DNA of 40,839 nt from an uncultured Clostridia bacterium (GCA_947624925.1 CANQMG010000003.1:1-40839); one strand, 5' to 3'. Shown: positions 29,798-40,142, numbered from the stretch's first letter. The notes: generated from the sequence alone by a model not told the origin. Program-made: numbers and translations.

Positions 29798-30475
29798 ATG
29801 GATGTAAAAAATTTAGAAAAAGATTTAGGACTTGAATTCAATAATATAAATCTTCTAAAAAATGCTCTTACACATACATCATATGCTTATGAAAATAATG
29901 TAAAAAGCAATGAAAAATTAGAATTCTTAGGAGATAGTATTTTAGAATTTATAACAAGTAAATATTTATACAATAATTATTTTAATTTAAAAGAAGGAGA
30001 AATGACTAAAGTTAGAGCAACAGTTGTATGTGAAGATAGTTTATATAAGATTGCAGTAAAGCATAATTTTAGTGATTTTTTGTACTTAGGAAAAAGTGAA
30101 AGATATAATGAAAGTGGAAAAAAAAGTAAAGCAATACTTGCAGATAGTGTAGAAGCAGTTATTGCAGCTATATATTTAGACTTAGGAATTGAAAAAGCCG
30201 AAAAATTTATAATAGATAATTTAAAAGACGAAATAAAAATAGCAAGTCAAAATGTAGGAGAAAAAGATTATAAAACAGTATTGCAAGAGAAACTTCAAAT
30301 AAATGGGAATGTAACAATAAAATATACAATATTAAAAGAAGAAGGTCCAGACCACGATAAAAAATTTGTATCACAAGTAGAATGTGATGGAAAAGTGTTG
30401 GGAATTGGAGAAGGAAAAAGTAAAAAATCATCAGAAATGATGGCAGCAAAACAAGCATTAATGAAAATAAATTAA
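29798..30475 (+). CDS. rnc: Ribonuclease III
   Basis: NEKLEFLGDSILEF signature; C-terminal dsRBD 'DYKTVLQEKLQ...GEGKSKKSSEMMAAKQALMKI'. Confidence 0.95.
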   Translation: MDVKNLEKDLGLEFNNINLLKNALTHTSYAYENNVKSNEKLEFLGDSILEFITSKYLYNNYFNLKEGEMTKVRATVVCEDSLYKIAVKHNFSDFLYLGKSERYNESGKKSKAILADSVEAVIAAIYLDLGIEKAEKFIIDNLKDEIKIASQNVGEKDYKTVLQEKLQINGNVTIKYTILKEEGPDHDKKFVSQVECDGKVLGIGEGKSKKSSEMMAAKQALMKIN

Positions 30476-30486
30476 GAGGAGGGTAT

Positions 30487-31572
30487 ATGAAAAAACAATA
30501 TATAATACCAATATTTATACCACATTTAGGATGCCCTAATGATTGCACTTTTTGTAATCAAAAAAGCATAAGTGGTACAAAACATATGCCAACAAAAGAA
30601 GAAATAAAAAATGAAATTGAAAAAAATTTAAAATATTTTAAAGAAGAAGATAAAAATGTTGAAATTGCATTTTTTGGTGGAAGTTTTACAGGAATAGAAC
30701 CAAAGCTTCAAGAAGAGTTTTTACAAATTGCGAACGAATACATAATATCAAAACAAGTAAATAGCATTAGAATTTCAACTAGACCAGATTATATAAACAA
30801 AGACATTTTAAAAATGCTAAAAAAATATCACGTAAAAACTATAGAATTAGGTGTTCAATCTACAAATGACTATATTTTAAAAAAATGTAAAAGAGGACAT
30901 ACTTTTGAAGATGTAAAAAAAGCATCTAAATTAATTAGATGGTATGGATTTAAATTAGGACATCAAATGATGGTTGGACTCCCTGAAAGTACAAAATTAG
31001 ATGAAATAAATACAGCAAAAGATTTAATAAAACTAAAACCTAAAATTGTTAGAATATATCCGGTATTAGTAATAAAAGGAACTCAGCTTGAAAAAGAATA
31101 TGAGGAAAAAGAATATGAGCCAATAACTGTAAATCAAGCTGTAGAAAGATGTAAGGAATTAGTATATTTATTTAATAAAAAGAAAATAGAAGTTATAAGA
31201 ATTGGTTTGCAAAATACAGAAGAAATTACTGATCCAAATGATGAAAAAAGTAGTGTTACTGCTGGCCCATATCATCCTGCGTTTGGACAACTTGTAGAAG
31301 ATAGTATATGGTATGATAGTATTCTAGATAAAATAAAAGCAGTTAATGTTAAAGTAAAAGATGCTAAACTATATGTAAATCCAGATAATCTAAACAATGC
31401 AATAGGACATAAAAAGTCAAACATTATTAATATACAAAAAACATATGATGTAGACCTTAAAGTAGTCGCAGATGAAAAAATAAAACCTGGAAATTCAAAA
31501 TTAGAAATTGTAAAAACATATGATGATTACCTAGAAGAAATAAGAAAAAAACAAGAAAAAGTAAAAAGCTAA
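30487..31572 (+). CDS. Radical SAM protein (Elp3-like, without acetyltransferase domain)
   Basis: CPNDCTFCNQ (CxxxCxxC), AFFGGSFTGI, ISTRPDYIN, ELGVQSTND. Confidence 0.9.
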   Translation: MKKQYIIPIFIPHLGCPNDCTFCNQKSISGTKHMPTKEEIKNEIEKNLKYFKEEDKNVEIAFFGGSFTGIEPKLQEEFLQIANEYIISKQVNSIRISTRPDYINKDILKMLKKYHVKTIELGVQSTNDYILKKCKRGHTFEDVKKASKLIRWYGFKLGHQMMVGLPESTKLDEINTAKDLIKLKPKIVRIYPVLVIKGTQLEKEYEEKEYEPITVNQAVERCKELVYLFNKKKIEVIRIGLQNTEEITDPNDEKSSVTAGPYHPAFGQLVEDSIWYDSILDKIKAVNVKVKDAKLYVNPDNLNNAIGHKKSNIINIQKTYDVDLKVVADEKIKPGNSKLEIVKTYDDYLEEIRKKQEKVKS

Positions 31573-31581
31573 AATTTGTAT

Positions 31582-31623
31582 AAAAAAGCCTATAATGTAA
31601 ATAATTACATTATAGGCTTTTTT
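31582..31623 (+). terminator. Strong intrinsic terminator
   Basis: AAAAAAGCCTATAATGTAA ataa TTACATTATAGGCTTTTTT, 19-bp perfect stem with U-tract. Confidence 0.92.
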
Positions 31624-31636
31624 CTGAAAATATAAA

Positions 31637-31785
31637 TATTGAAATGTATATATATAATTTTTCGTAATGAACGCTGTGGGGACCGACAAATTAGATACTG
31701 TTTCTGGCTAATGTAATTAGGCAGATTACAGTATCTATGCAGTTGGGGGTGATATGGAGAAAAATTATATATATACATTTCTATA
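31637..31785. repeat. ~149-bp palindromic element with 23-bp perfect terminal arms and internal nested stem
   Basis: GAAATGTATATATATAATTTTTC (31641-31663) / GAAAAATTATATATATACATTTC (31759-31781); inner TAGATACTGT..ACAGTATCTA and CTAATgtaATTAG. Confidence 0.8.
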
Positions 31786-31809
31786 AAATAATATTTCTGT
31801 GAGGTATTT

Positions 31810-32676
31810 ATGCAAAGAAAAAATAAAAGAATAATATTAATCATAAAAAAATACATTTTTGAACTTATGCAAATCATATTAGGGACAGCATTAATGGCAT
31901 TAGGAGTTTCACAATTTTTACTCCCAAATCAATTATCATCTGGAGGATTTTCTGGAATTGCAACAATAACATACTATTTATTAAATCTGCCTATGGGTAC
32001 AGTTATTTTAGCTTTAAATATACCACTATTTATACTTGCTTTTTTTAGAATAGGAAAAATCTTTTTTGCAAAAGCAATTATTGGAACAGCTTTACTTTCT
32101 GTGTTTATTGATATGTTTGACAAATTTAATTCTTTAACTAATGATAGATTTTTAGCTTGTATATATGGTGGAATAATAACTGGTCTTGGAACTGCATTAA
32201 TACTAAAAGCTAACGCATCTACAGGTGGAAGTGACCTTTTAAGTTATATTATAAAAAGTTATAAAAAAACAGTAACTACAAGTAGCATTATTGTTATATT
32301 TGATACGATAGTAATACTATTAAATGTTATATTTTTTAAAAAATTAGAGGTAGGTTTTTATTCTGCAATTTCAATATATATTATGGGAAAAGTGCTAGAT
32401 ATAGCTTTTGAAGGAATAGATTTTTCAAAAATGATACTTATTGTTTCAGATAAGTATAAAGAAATTGCAAAAGAAATAGGAAAAGAATTAAAAAGAGGTA
32501 GTACAGGATTTTATTCTAAAGGAATGTACACAGATGAGGAAAAAATGACATTACTTTGTGTTGCATCAAGAAATGAAGTTGTCAAAATAAAATTAATTGT
32601 AAACAAAATAGACCATAAAAATTTTATGATAGTATCAAATGCAAGAGAAGTCTATGGTAAAGGATTTAAGACTTAG
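31810..32676 (+). CDS. YitT family membrane protein
   Basis: 'ALGVSQFLLPNQLSSGGFSGIATITYYLLNLPMG', 'KANASTGGSDLL', C-terminal DUF2179 'RGSTGFYSKGMYTDEEKMTLLCV'. Confidence 0.93.
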   Translation: MQRKNKRIILIIKKYIFELMQIILGTALMALGVSQFLLPNQLSSGGFSGIATITYYLLNLPMGTVILALNIPLFILAFFRIGKIFFAKAIIGTALLSVFIDMFDKFNSLTNDRFLACIYGGIITGLGTALILKANASTGGSDLLSYIIKSYKKTVTTSSIIVIFDTIVILLNVIFFKKLEVGFYSAISIYIMGKVLDIAFEGIDFSKMILIVSDKYKEIAKEIGKELKRGSTGFYSKGMYTDEEKMTLLCVASRNEVVKIKLIVNKIDHKNFMIVSNAREVYGKGFKT

Positions 32677-32744
32677 GACCTATTATATCTTGATTTTTTG
32701 TTAAAATTATGTCATAATGTGATATGAAGGGTGATATTTCGAAA

Positions 32745-33617
32745 ATGAAGGAACAAATATTTATACTAGAAAATTATAATTCATTCAATCCAAAGCACAT
32801 TTTTGAATGTGGACAATGTTTTAGATGGAATTTAAATAATGATGGTAGTTATACAGGTGTATTTAAAAATAATGTTTTAAATGTCAAAAAAGAAGATAAC
32901 AAAATTGTATTTAAAGGTATGTGTGAGGATAATATAATTAAAATATGTATAGATTATTTTGATTTAGATACAGATTATATAGATATAAAAAAAAGATTAT
33001 CAAAAATAGATAATAACTTAAAATTAAGTGTTGAATTTGGAGAAGGAATACGAATATTAAATCAAGATCTTTGGGAAGCATTAATTAGTTTTATTATTTC
33101 AGCTAATAATAATATACCTAGAATAAAAGGAATAATAGAAAGATTATCTAAAACATATGGAAAGCCAATTATTTGGAATGAATGTACATATTATACTTTT
33201 CCCACACCAGAAGAATTGTCAAAAGCAAGTGAGCAAGATTTAAGAAATTTAGGATTAGGTTTTAGAGATAAAAGAGTTTTTGAAACAACTAAAATTATTA
33301 ATGAAAATAAAGGCTTATTAGATGAGTTAAAACAAGAAGAAAATATTCAAATTCTAAGAGAAAAACTAAATAAATTTCCTGGAGTTGGTCCAAAAGTTGC
33401 AGACTGCATAATGCTTTTCTCATTAAAAAAATTTAATGTATTTCCTATAGATGTTTGGGTTAGAAGAGTAATGAATGACCTTTATATAAAAAATGAAGAT
33501 GAAACAAAAGTTAGCAAAAAACAAATAGAAAAATTAGCGCAAGAAAAATATGGAGATATAGCAGGACTCGCACAGCAATATTTGTTTTATTGGAGAAGAG
33601 AAAATGAAGCAGTATAG
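32745..33617 (+). CDS. 8-oxoguanine DNA glycosylase (OGG1-like) with HhH-GPD fold
   Basis: FECGQCFRWN, 'LISFIISANNNIPRIKGIIERL', 'FPGVGPKVADCIMLFSLKKFNVFPIDVWVRRVM'; internal ATG 32745 favoured by aagggtgat RBS over 32724. Confidence 0.9.
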   Translation: MKEQIFILENYNSFNPKHIFECGQCFRWNLNNDGSYTGVFKNNVLNVKKEDNKIVFKGMCEDNIIKICIDYFDLDTDYIDIKKRLSKIDNNLKLSVEFGEGIRILNQDLWEALISFIISANNNIPRIKGIIERLSKTYGKPIIWNECTYYTFPTPEELSKASEQDLRNLGLGFRDKRVFETTKIINENKGLLDELKQEENIQILREKLNKFPGVGPKVADCIMLFSLKKFNVFPIDVWVRRVMNDLYIKNEDETKVSKKQIEKLAQEKYGDIAGLAQQYLFYWRRENEAV

Positions 33618-33644
33618 ATATTAAATAATTATAAGGAGAACAAA

Positions 33645-34490
33645 ATGTTAGATGTAATTATAGAAACTTTAATAGATTCATTAAAATTAATACCCTTTTT
33701 ATTTGTAGCATTTATATTAATTGAATCTATTGAACATAAATTAAATAATAAAAAAATAATCAAAAAATCAGGAAAATTTGGACCACTTATAGGTAGTATT
33801 CTAGGAGCATTTCCACAATGTGGATTTTCAGCAGCAATGACAAATTTATATAGTACAAGGATTATTACACTTGGTACATTAATTTCTGTCTATTTATCTA
33901 CATCAGATGAAATGCTACCAATATTAATATCTGAAAAGGCACCAATTGCTGTAATATTAAAAATAATAGGTTTAAAAGTTTTAATAGGATTTATATCTGG
34001 TTTTATAATAGATTTTATTATACAAAAAAGAAAAAAAGCAGACTCCGAGGAAGAAACAATAGAACATTTCTGTGAAAAAGAGCATTGTCATTGTGAGAAA
34101 GGTATATTAAAATCTAGTGCTATACATACTTTAAAAATTACATTATTCATATTTATAGTAACATTTATACTAAATACAATACTTCATTATTTAGGAGAAA
34201 ATATACTTCAAAAAATTTTCTTAAAAGGAAGTATTGGAGGAGTATTTTTAGCAAGTTTAATAGGATTGATTCCAAACTGTGCATCTAGCGTAGCAATAAC
34301 AACTTTATATTTAGCAGATGCAATAACTTTTGGTGCAACAATGTCAGGATTACTTACTGGAAATGGAATAGGATTACTTTTATTATTCAAAACAAATAAA
34401 AATACTAAAGAAAATCTAAAAGTACTAGGACTCATTTATGCAATAGGCGTATTTTGCGGAGCTCTAATAGATGTAATAGGATTAAGGTAA
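33645..34490 (+). CDS. Putative ArsP_2-type heavy-metal/manganese transporter
   Basis: Two half-repeats 'LGAFPQCGFSAAMTNLYSTRIITLGTLISVYLSTSDEMLP' and 'IGLIPNCASSVAITTLYLADAITFGATMSGLLTGNGIG'; His/Cys-rich loop EHFCEKEHCHCEKG. Confidence 0.8.
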   Translation: MLDVIIETLIDSLKLIPFLFVAFILIESIEHKLNNKKIIKKSGKFGPLIGSILGAFPQCGFSAAMTNLYSTRIITLGTLISVYLSTSDEMLPILISEKAPIAVILKIIGLKVLIGFISGFIIDFIIQKRKKADSEEETIEHFCEKEHCHCEKGILKSSAIHTLKITLFIFIVTFILNTILHYLGENILQKIFLKGSIGGVFLASLIGLIPNCASSVAITTLYLADAITFGATMSGLLTGNGIGLLLLFKTNKNTKENLKVLGLIYAIGVFCGALIDVIGLR

Positions 34491-34509
34491 AATTTTAATT
34501 TAACACATA

Positions 34510-34547
34510 AAAATCACCTTTAGAAATATAATTTAAAAGGTGATTTT
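34510..34547 (+). promoter_or_regulatory. 12-bp perfect hairpin (terminator-like) containing the RBS of the downstream DD-carboxypeptidase gene
   Basis: AAAATCACCTTT (34510-34521) / AAAGGTGATTTT (34536-34547), then ATTATG; AAAGGTGA is the RBS. Confidence 0.85.
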
Positions 34548-34550
34548 ATT

Positions 34551-35819
34551 ATGAAAAAATCTATTATATCTATAATTTTATGCACATTAATTATAGTGCA
34601 AAATATATGCATTTTTTCAAACGATATAGAAGAAGAGTTAGATGGTAAAACTGTAGAAGAAATAATCCAAACCGTAAGTGATATTAAAGAAACACCCAAG
34701 ATAAATTCTAGAGCTGCTATAGTATTAGAAAGAAATTCAAAAAGAATATTATATGGAAAAAACGAAAATGATAAGAGACCAATGGCCTCTACAACAAAAA
34801 TAATTACGTCTCTATTGGTAATAGAAAAAGGAAATTTTGATGATACAGTTACAGTATCTAAAAAAGCAGCCGGAACAGGAGGATCAAGATTAGGACTTAA
34901 AACTAATGATAAAATTACTGTAAAAAATCTATTGTATGGACTTATGCTAATTTCAGGTAATGATGCTGCAGTTGCACTAGCAGAATATATTGCTGGAGAT
35001 GTTGCAAGTTTTGCAAATTTGATGAATGAAAAGGCTAAAGAAATAGGACTAAAAAATACGCATTATGTGACTCCGCATGGACTAGATTCAGAAGAACATT
35101 ATACTACAGCTTATGAGCTAGCAATACTTACAGATTATGCATTAAAAAATCAAACTTTTGCCAACATTGTAAAAACACAAAACTACACTATTACAATAAA
35201 TGGATATAGTAAATCATTAAATAATACTAACGAATTATTAGGGTACTTAGATGGAGTATATGGTGTAAAAACTGGATTTACAAATGGAGCAGGAAGATGT
35301 TTAGTAACAGCCACTAAAAGAGGAGATTTAGATATTATCTGTGTAGTTTTAGGTGCAGATACTAAAAAAGATAGAACACAAGATAGTATTAAATTAATAG
35401 AATATACATTTGAAAATTATAAAATGGAAAATTTAAAAAAAATAATACAAGATGAATTTGATAAATGGCAAAGAACCAATAAAATATCGGTATACAAAGG
35501 AGTAAAAGAAAATATAGATGTTATATTAGATGAAATTAATATACCATTATATCCTATGCGTATTGATGAAAAGATTGAAGTAAATATTACAGCAAATTAT
35601 AATTATGAAGCACCAGTAAATATAGGTACAATAATTGGAAAACTTACTGTTACATTAAATAAAGATAATATTTATGAATTTAATATAAAAGCAAAAGAAA
35701 CAGTAAGAAGAAAAATGATAAAAGATTATTTTAATCAAATAATTGGAAGTTACTGCGATATTTTAAGTAATTATTGTTACAGGATAATAGTTTTAGATAA
35801 AAAAATCCCTAAACCCTAG
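34551..35819 (+). CDS. Serine-type D-Ala-D-Ala carboxypeptidase (PBP5/DacF family)
   Basis: Signal peptide; STTK (SxxK), SGN, KTGFT motifs. Confidence 0.93.
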   Translation: MKKSIISIILCTLIIVQNICIFSNDIEEELDGKTVEEIIQTVSDIKETPKINSRAAIVLERNSKRILYGKNENDKRPMASTTKIITSLLVIEKGNFDDTVTVSKKAAGTGGSRLGLKTNDKITVKNLLYGLMLISGNDAAVALAEYIAGDVASFANLMNEKAKEIGLKNTHYVTPHGLDSEEHYTTAYELAILTDYALKNQTFANIVKTQNYTITINGYSKSLNNTNELLGYLDGVYGVKTGFTNGAGRCLVTATKRGDLDIICVVLGADTKKDRTQDSIKLIEYTFENYKMENLKKIIQDEFDKWQRTNKISVYKGVKENIDVILDEINIPLYPMRIDEKIEVNITANYNYEAPVNIGTIIGKLTVTLNKDNIYEFNIKAKETVRRKMIKDYFNQIIGSYCDILSNYCYRIIVLDKKIPKP

Positions 35820-35896
35820 TTGTATGTAACATTTTTGTAACAAAATCTTCATATATTTTTTAAAATAAATATTTTTAAAAGTATATTACATCATAT

Positions 35897-35945
35897 AAAC
35901 AGCTTCAATTTAAGTATATTTACTTAATTAAAGCTGTTTTTACAT
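35897..35945 (+). terminator. Intrinsic terminator
   Basis: AAACAGCTT.AATT.AAGTA tatt TACTT.ATT.AAGCTGTTTTT. Confidence 0.75.
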
Positions 35946-36061
35946 ATTTTTCTAATAAAAAAAGAAATATATAATATAATCTTCTCTAAAATAATCCTAA
36001 TACTGTAATATCCTCGTAATGCTATTGTAACGTGCATTTTTAAAGAATATGTAGTATAATT

Positions 36062-36084
36062 ATCACATCAAGAAAGGTGGTGAT
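36062..36084 (+). promoter_or_regulatory. Short hairpin sequestering the transposase RBS
   Basis: ATCAC atcaagaaaggtg GTGAT immediately 5' of the transposase ATG. Confidence 0.4.
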
Positions 36085-36089
36085 TTTAC

Positions 36090-37619
36090 ATGATATATTC
36101 TGAAAAACAATATAAAGAATTAGAAGAACAATTAAAGAAATTGAAAAGAGAAAATGAATTAAAAGAAAAAGAAAATAAATTATTGAAGCAACAAAATAAA
36201 CAAAAAGATGAAATTATTCATGATTTAGATAAAAACAACTACAAAGGGCAATATGAAACTTTAAAATTAGAAAATATAGAACTCAAAAAAAAACTAAAGA
36301 TATTCGAAGAAAAATTCGAGATGCAGAGAATCAGCTTAGGAAAAAATAGCAGTAATAGTTGTAAGCCATCATCAACAAATGGCTTTAAAAGAGTTGTTCA
36401 AAATAATCGTGTAAAATCTGGAAGAAAACCTGGTAGAGAAAAAGGTCATTTAAAGTCTACTCCGACTGTAAGTAAAACACCAGATGAAGTAGTAAAAGTA
36501 TCTAGAGTAGCAACATGTACATGTGGTCATAAGACAATAGAGAAAGAAGAAGTATCAAGAGATTTAATATCACTAGAAATAATTGTACATACTACACAGT
36601 ATAGAGGCAAGAAAACAGTATGTCCATGTTGTAATAAAGAATATATGCCTAAATTTCCAGAACAAGTAAAAAATATAATAAACTATGATGAAGGAATAAA
36701 GGCACTGATAGTATACTTAAATTCATATTGTAATGTGCCAAACCAAAAGACAGTAGAACTATTAGGTTTATTAAGCAACGATAAAATAAAGATGTGTCAT
36801 GGTACAGTTGGAAATACCATAGCTCAATTTAGTAAAAAAAGTAAGCCTATTCTAAAAAAGATGAAACAACAAATCTTAAAGACACCAGTAATTAATGAAG
36901 ATGAAACACCAATAAAAGTCAATGGCAAGCTTATGAGTGTAATAGGGGTATTTACAAAAGGAATATCATTACTAGAAGCTTTTGAGCATAGAACTCTCGA
37001 AAGTTTTGAAGAAATGGGTATTCTTAATAGATATATAGGAACAGTATGTCATGACCATAATAAAATACATGACTCATTTATACAATCAAAACAAGCAGAA
37101 TGTAATTTTCACATTTTAAGATATTGTAAAGCAGAATATGAAGTACATAAAAGAGAATGTATTAAAAAATTTATGGATTATCTGTTAAGCTTGAGGGATA
37201 AAGTTGATGAATATAAATTGGAAGGGAAAACATCTTTCACAGAGAAAGAATACGAAGAAGTAAAAACAAAATACTTAAAATTACTAGACATATGGGATAC
37301 AGAATTTAAAAAAGATTATGATAAAAAAGAATATTTTGATAGTGAGAGATGTTTAAAAACAAGGCTGAGAGAACGTGTTGATGATCATTTAAGATTTTTA
37401 ACAGATTTTAGAATTGATTTTACAAATAATTTAGCAGAAAGAGGATTAAGAAAAGTAAAAACGAAATTAAAAATTGCAGGAGGATTTAGGAAATTAGAAT
37501 TTTCTAGATATTATTGTGATGCAATAAGTATAATAGATACATGTAAGAAGCAAAATATGAATATTGGAGAAACCATAAAAAATATATTTAAAGGAAATAA
37601 AAAAATATTTGCTTTTTAA
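36090..37619 (+). mobile_element. IS66-family transposase (TnpC-like), stand-alone
   Basis: Coiled-coil N-terminus, Cys4-type zinc motif (CTCG..CPCC), 'VINEDETPIKVNGK', 'CHDHNKIHDSF', 'CNFHILRYCK', 'TNNLAERGLRKVKTKLKIAGGFR'. Confidence 0.85.
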
Positions 37620-37767
37620 ATTAAGCGAACCTTCCTATTTCAAGGAAAGCCCGCTATTTTTTATCTAAAACCTTTATCTTGTAACTAATTATTAAATTCT
37701 ATTCTCCTATTTATTGACATAAAAACGTATAATGTGATAATATACAGTAAAAATAGGAGAAATTTTT

Positions 37768-38607
37768 ATGTATAGTGTAAATAGTTTAGTGGAAACTAAT
37801 AAACCAAAAAAAAGAATTAAAATACTAGGAATTAGCATATACAAAATATTAGTTTATTTTATTATTTATAGTGTTGTAGGATACGTTTTTGAAACGTTAT
37901 TTGGAATTATAACAAAGGGAGTATGGGAGAGCAGACAAAGTTTTTTATATGGACCATTTTGTGGAATATATGGATTAGGAGCTGTTGTATTAATTTTATC
38001 TTTGCAATATTTTAATAAAAGTGCAAATAAGCTATTTGTTGGTGGATTTATAGTAGGCTCAATAGTCGAATACTTAGTTAGTTTAGTAGGAGAATTAATT
38101 TTTCATGTAAAATGGTGGGATTACTCTCATATGCCTTTAAACATAAATGGGAGAATATGTGTATACTATTCTATTTTTTGGGGACTTTTAGCAGTATATT
38201 TTATGATGTCCTTTCATCCCAAAGTAGAAAAGCTTGTTAATCAAATAGAAACTAAAAAACCAATGAAATCTTTAAAAATTATTACAATAGTTGTATCTGT
38301 ATTTTTACTATTAGACTTTTTAATTACGATGTTTGCATTAAAAGCATTTATTGTTAGAAAAGTATATGAGTATGACTTAAATGTATCAAATAAAGAATAT
38401 GTAATTAATGATACATATAGCAAAATATATGGTAATGAAAAAGTAGCTAATTTTATTTATAAATATTTTAGCGATAAAAAAATGATTAAGACATTTCCAA
38501 ATTTAAAAATCCAAGATGTAAATGGAAATATATTATATCTAAATCAATATGTTGGAAATATACAACCATATTATATGAAAATATTTGAAAAAAGAATAGA
38601 AAATTAA
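37768..38607 (+). CDS. Putative ABC transporter permease (CmpB/PF06541-like membrane protein)
   Basis: 'FIIYSVVGYVFETLFGIITKGVWESRQSFLYGPFCGIYGLGAV', 'WWDYSHMPLNINGRICVYYSIFWGLLAVYF'. Confidence 0.82.
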   Translation: MYSVNSLVETNKPKKRIKILGISIYKILVYFIIYSVVGYVFETLFGIITKGVWESRQSFLYGPFCGIYGLGAVVLILSLQYFNKSANKLFVGGFIVGSIVEYLVSLVGELIFHVKWWDYSHMPLNINGRICVYYSIFWGLLAVYFMMSFHPKVEKLVNQIETKKPMKSLKIITIVVSVFLLLDFLITMFALKAFIVRKVYEYDLNVSNKEYVINDTYSKIYGNEKVANFIYKYFSDKKMIKTFPNLKIQDVNGNILYLNQYVGNIQPYYMKIFEKRIEN

Positions 38608-38815
38608 TTGAATAATGAAAATTAAATGATGAATAATGAATAATTTCAAATATGCTTATCTATTAATTAGAAATTATTCATTTTTCATTATTCACTATTA
38701 AATATTAATTGCGGTATGAATACACCACACATTTGAATGCATACTCCAATTTGATATTTTTATAAAGCAAGTAATATCAATGTTTACAAGGCACAATATG
38801 CAAAAATTAATGTAG
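38607..38815 (+). repeat. Structured direct repeat, copy 1 (decayed)
   Basis: Shares attattcatttttcattattcactattaaatattaattgcggt(a/g)tgaatacacc(a/g)cacattt with copy 2; offset 1851 bp. Confidence 0.88.
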
Positions 38816-38848
38816 TATTAATGTAGATTTTAATATAAAGTGAATTTA

Positions 38849-40046
38849 TTAGCTAAGTAGAAAGTCTATTATATTTATTACTTCTATTCCTTCGATTTGC
38901 TTATTTTTTACTTTATCCATTGTTAAAATAACCTTTTTATAATTATCTTTTATAGCGAGCAGTGAATTTTTTTCTCGTTCTTCAACTTTTTCATCTAATA
39001 TACTTCTTGTTACTTGATAATATATTTTTTCATTTGGTTTAATTGCAATAAAATCTATTTCTATATCATTATATTTTCCTACATAAACTTCATATCCGTC
39101 TGCGAAGTAATTCGATATATATTAAATTTTCAAAGCTACTTCCACTATCATAGGATGAAAGTCCGTCTATAATGTTCTTTAATCCATTATCTACAAAATA
39201 ATATTTTCCTTGTGTTTTTAAAAGTTGCTTTCCCTTTAATTCGTATCTTGGAACTCTATATATAAAATAAGCATTCTCAATCATTCTTAAGTATGAATCC
39301 ACAGTTTCATTTGTAACTGTACTTCCATTCTTTTGCATAAATTCTGAAATATTATTAGGTGTAGTTAAGTTACCTATGCATGATGCCATATATTTTATCA
39401 AATTGTCCAAAAAAACAACGTCTTTTATTTTATTTCTACCTATAACATCTTTTTTTAGTACAACTTCTTTAATGTCCGTTAAATAGTTAATAATCATTTC
39501 TTCATTATCATTCATATTAACAATCATCGGCATTCCACCAAATTTTAAATATTTATCGAATTTATCATATTTATCTGCATCTTCTTTGAAAGGATATTCT
39601 TCTATAAATTCTTTGAAGGAAAATGGATATATTTTTATTGTTAAAACTCTACCAGCAAGTAATGTAGTTAATTCACTTGATAAAAGGTAAGCATTTGAAC
39701 CTGTAATATAAATATCACAATCAATATCAACCAATAATGAGTTTACTGCCTTTTCCCAGCTTTCTACATTCTGAACTTCATCTAACAAAATATAATTTTT
39801 ACCTTTTGAAATATGGCTTTTTATGTAAGAGTATAAATCTTTGTAGTTTTTTATAGCATACCAATCCGCACTTTCAAAATTCATAAAGATTATATTTTTT
39901 TCTGGTATTTTTTGTGAGATTAAATATTCTCTATATTGCAATAATAATGTGCTTTTTCCACTTCTCCTAACTCCAGTTATAACTTTTATTAAATTTAAAT
40001 CTTTACTTTTTATTAATTGGTTTAAATAATATTCTCTTTTTAACAT
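38849..40046 (-). pseudogene. AAA ATPase with C-terminal DUF4143, single-base frameshift
   Basis: 'VITGVRRSGKSTLLLQY' (Walker A), 'YILLDEVQNVESWEKAV' (Walker B), 'ITGSNAYLLSSEL'; ORF breaks at FENLIYIELLRRRI* (39090) but the next frame continues YEVYVGKYNDIEIDFIAIKPNEKIYYQVTRSILDEKVEEREKNSLLAIKDNYKKVILTMDKVKNKQIEGIEVINIIDFLLS* to 38849. Confidence 0.88.
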
Positions 40047-40087
40047 AGTTTTCCTCCACTAAAATGTATATCAAATACTTTAATTTT

Positions 40088-40142
40088 ATTTTACAATACT
40101 ATTTTGATTTTGTCAAGTTTTACGTTTATAAACGTAAAACTT
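40088..40142 (-). promoter_or_regulatory. Promoter and perfect 28-bp palindromic operator upstream of the ATPase gene
   Basis: AAGTTTTACGTTTATAAACGTAAAACTT (40115-40142) overlaps the -35 of TTGACA - 17 bp - TAAAAT (minus strand). Confidence 0.75.

Noticed and set aside
31605-31877. 90-aa minus-strand ORF over the palindromic element
   Set aside because: Crosses the terminator, the long palindrome and the yitT start; no recognisable domain.
35820-37760. IS66 terminal inverted repeats (GTAA.. ends)
   Set aside because: gtaac occurs at several places but no matching inverted pair or target duplication could be aligned by eye.
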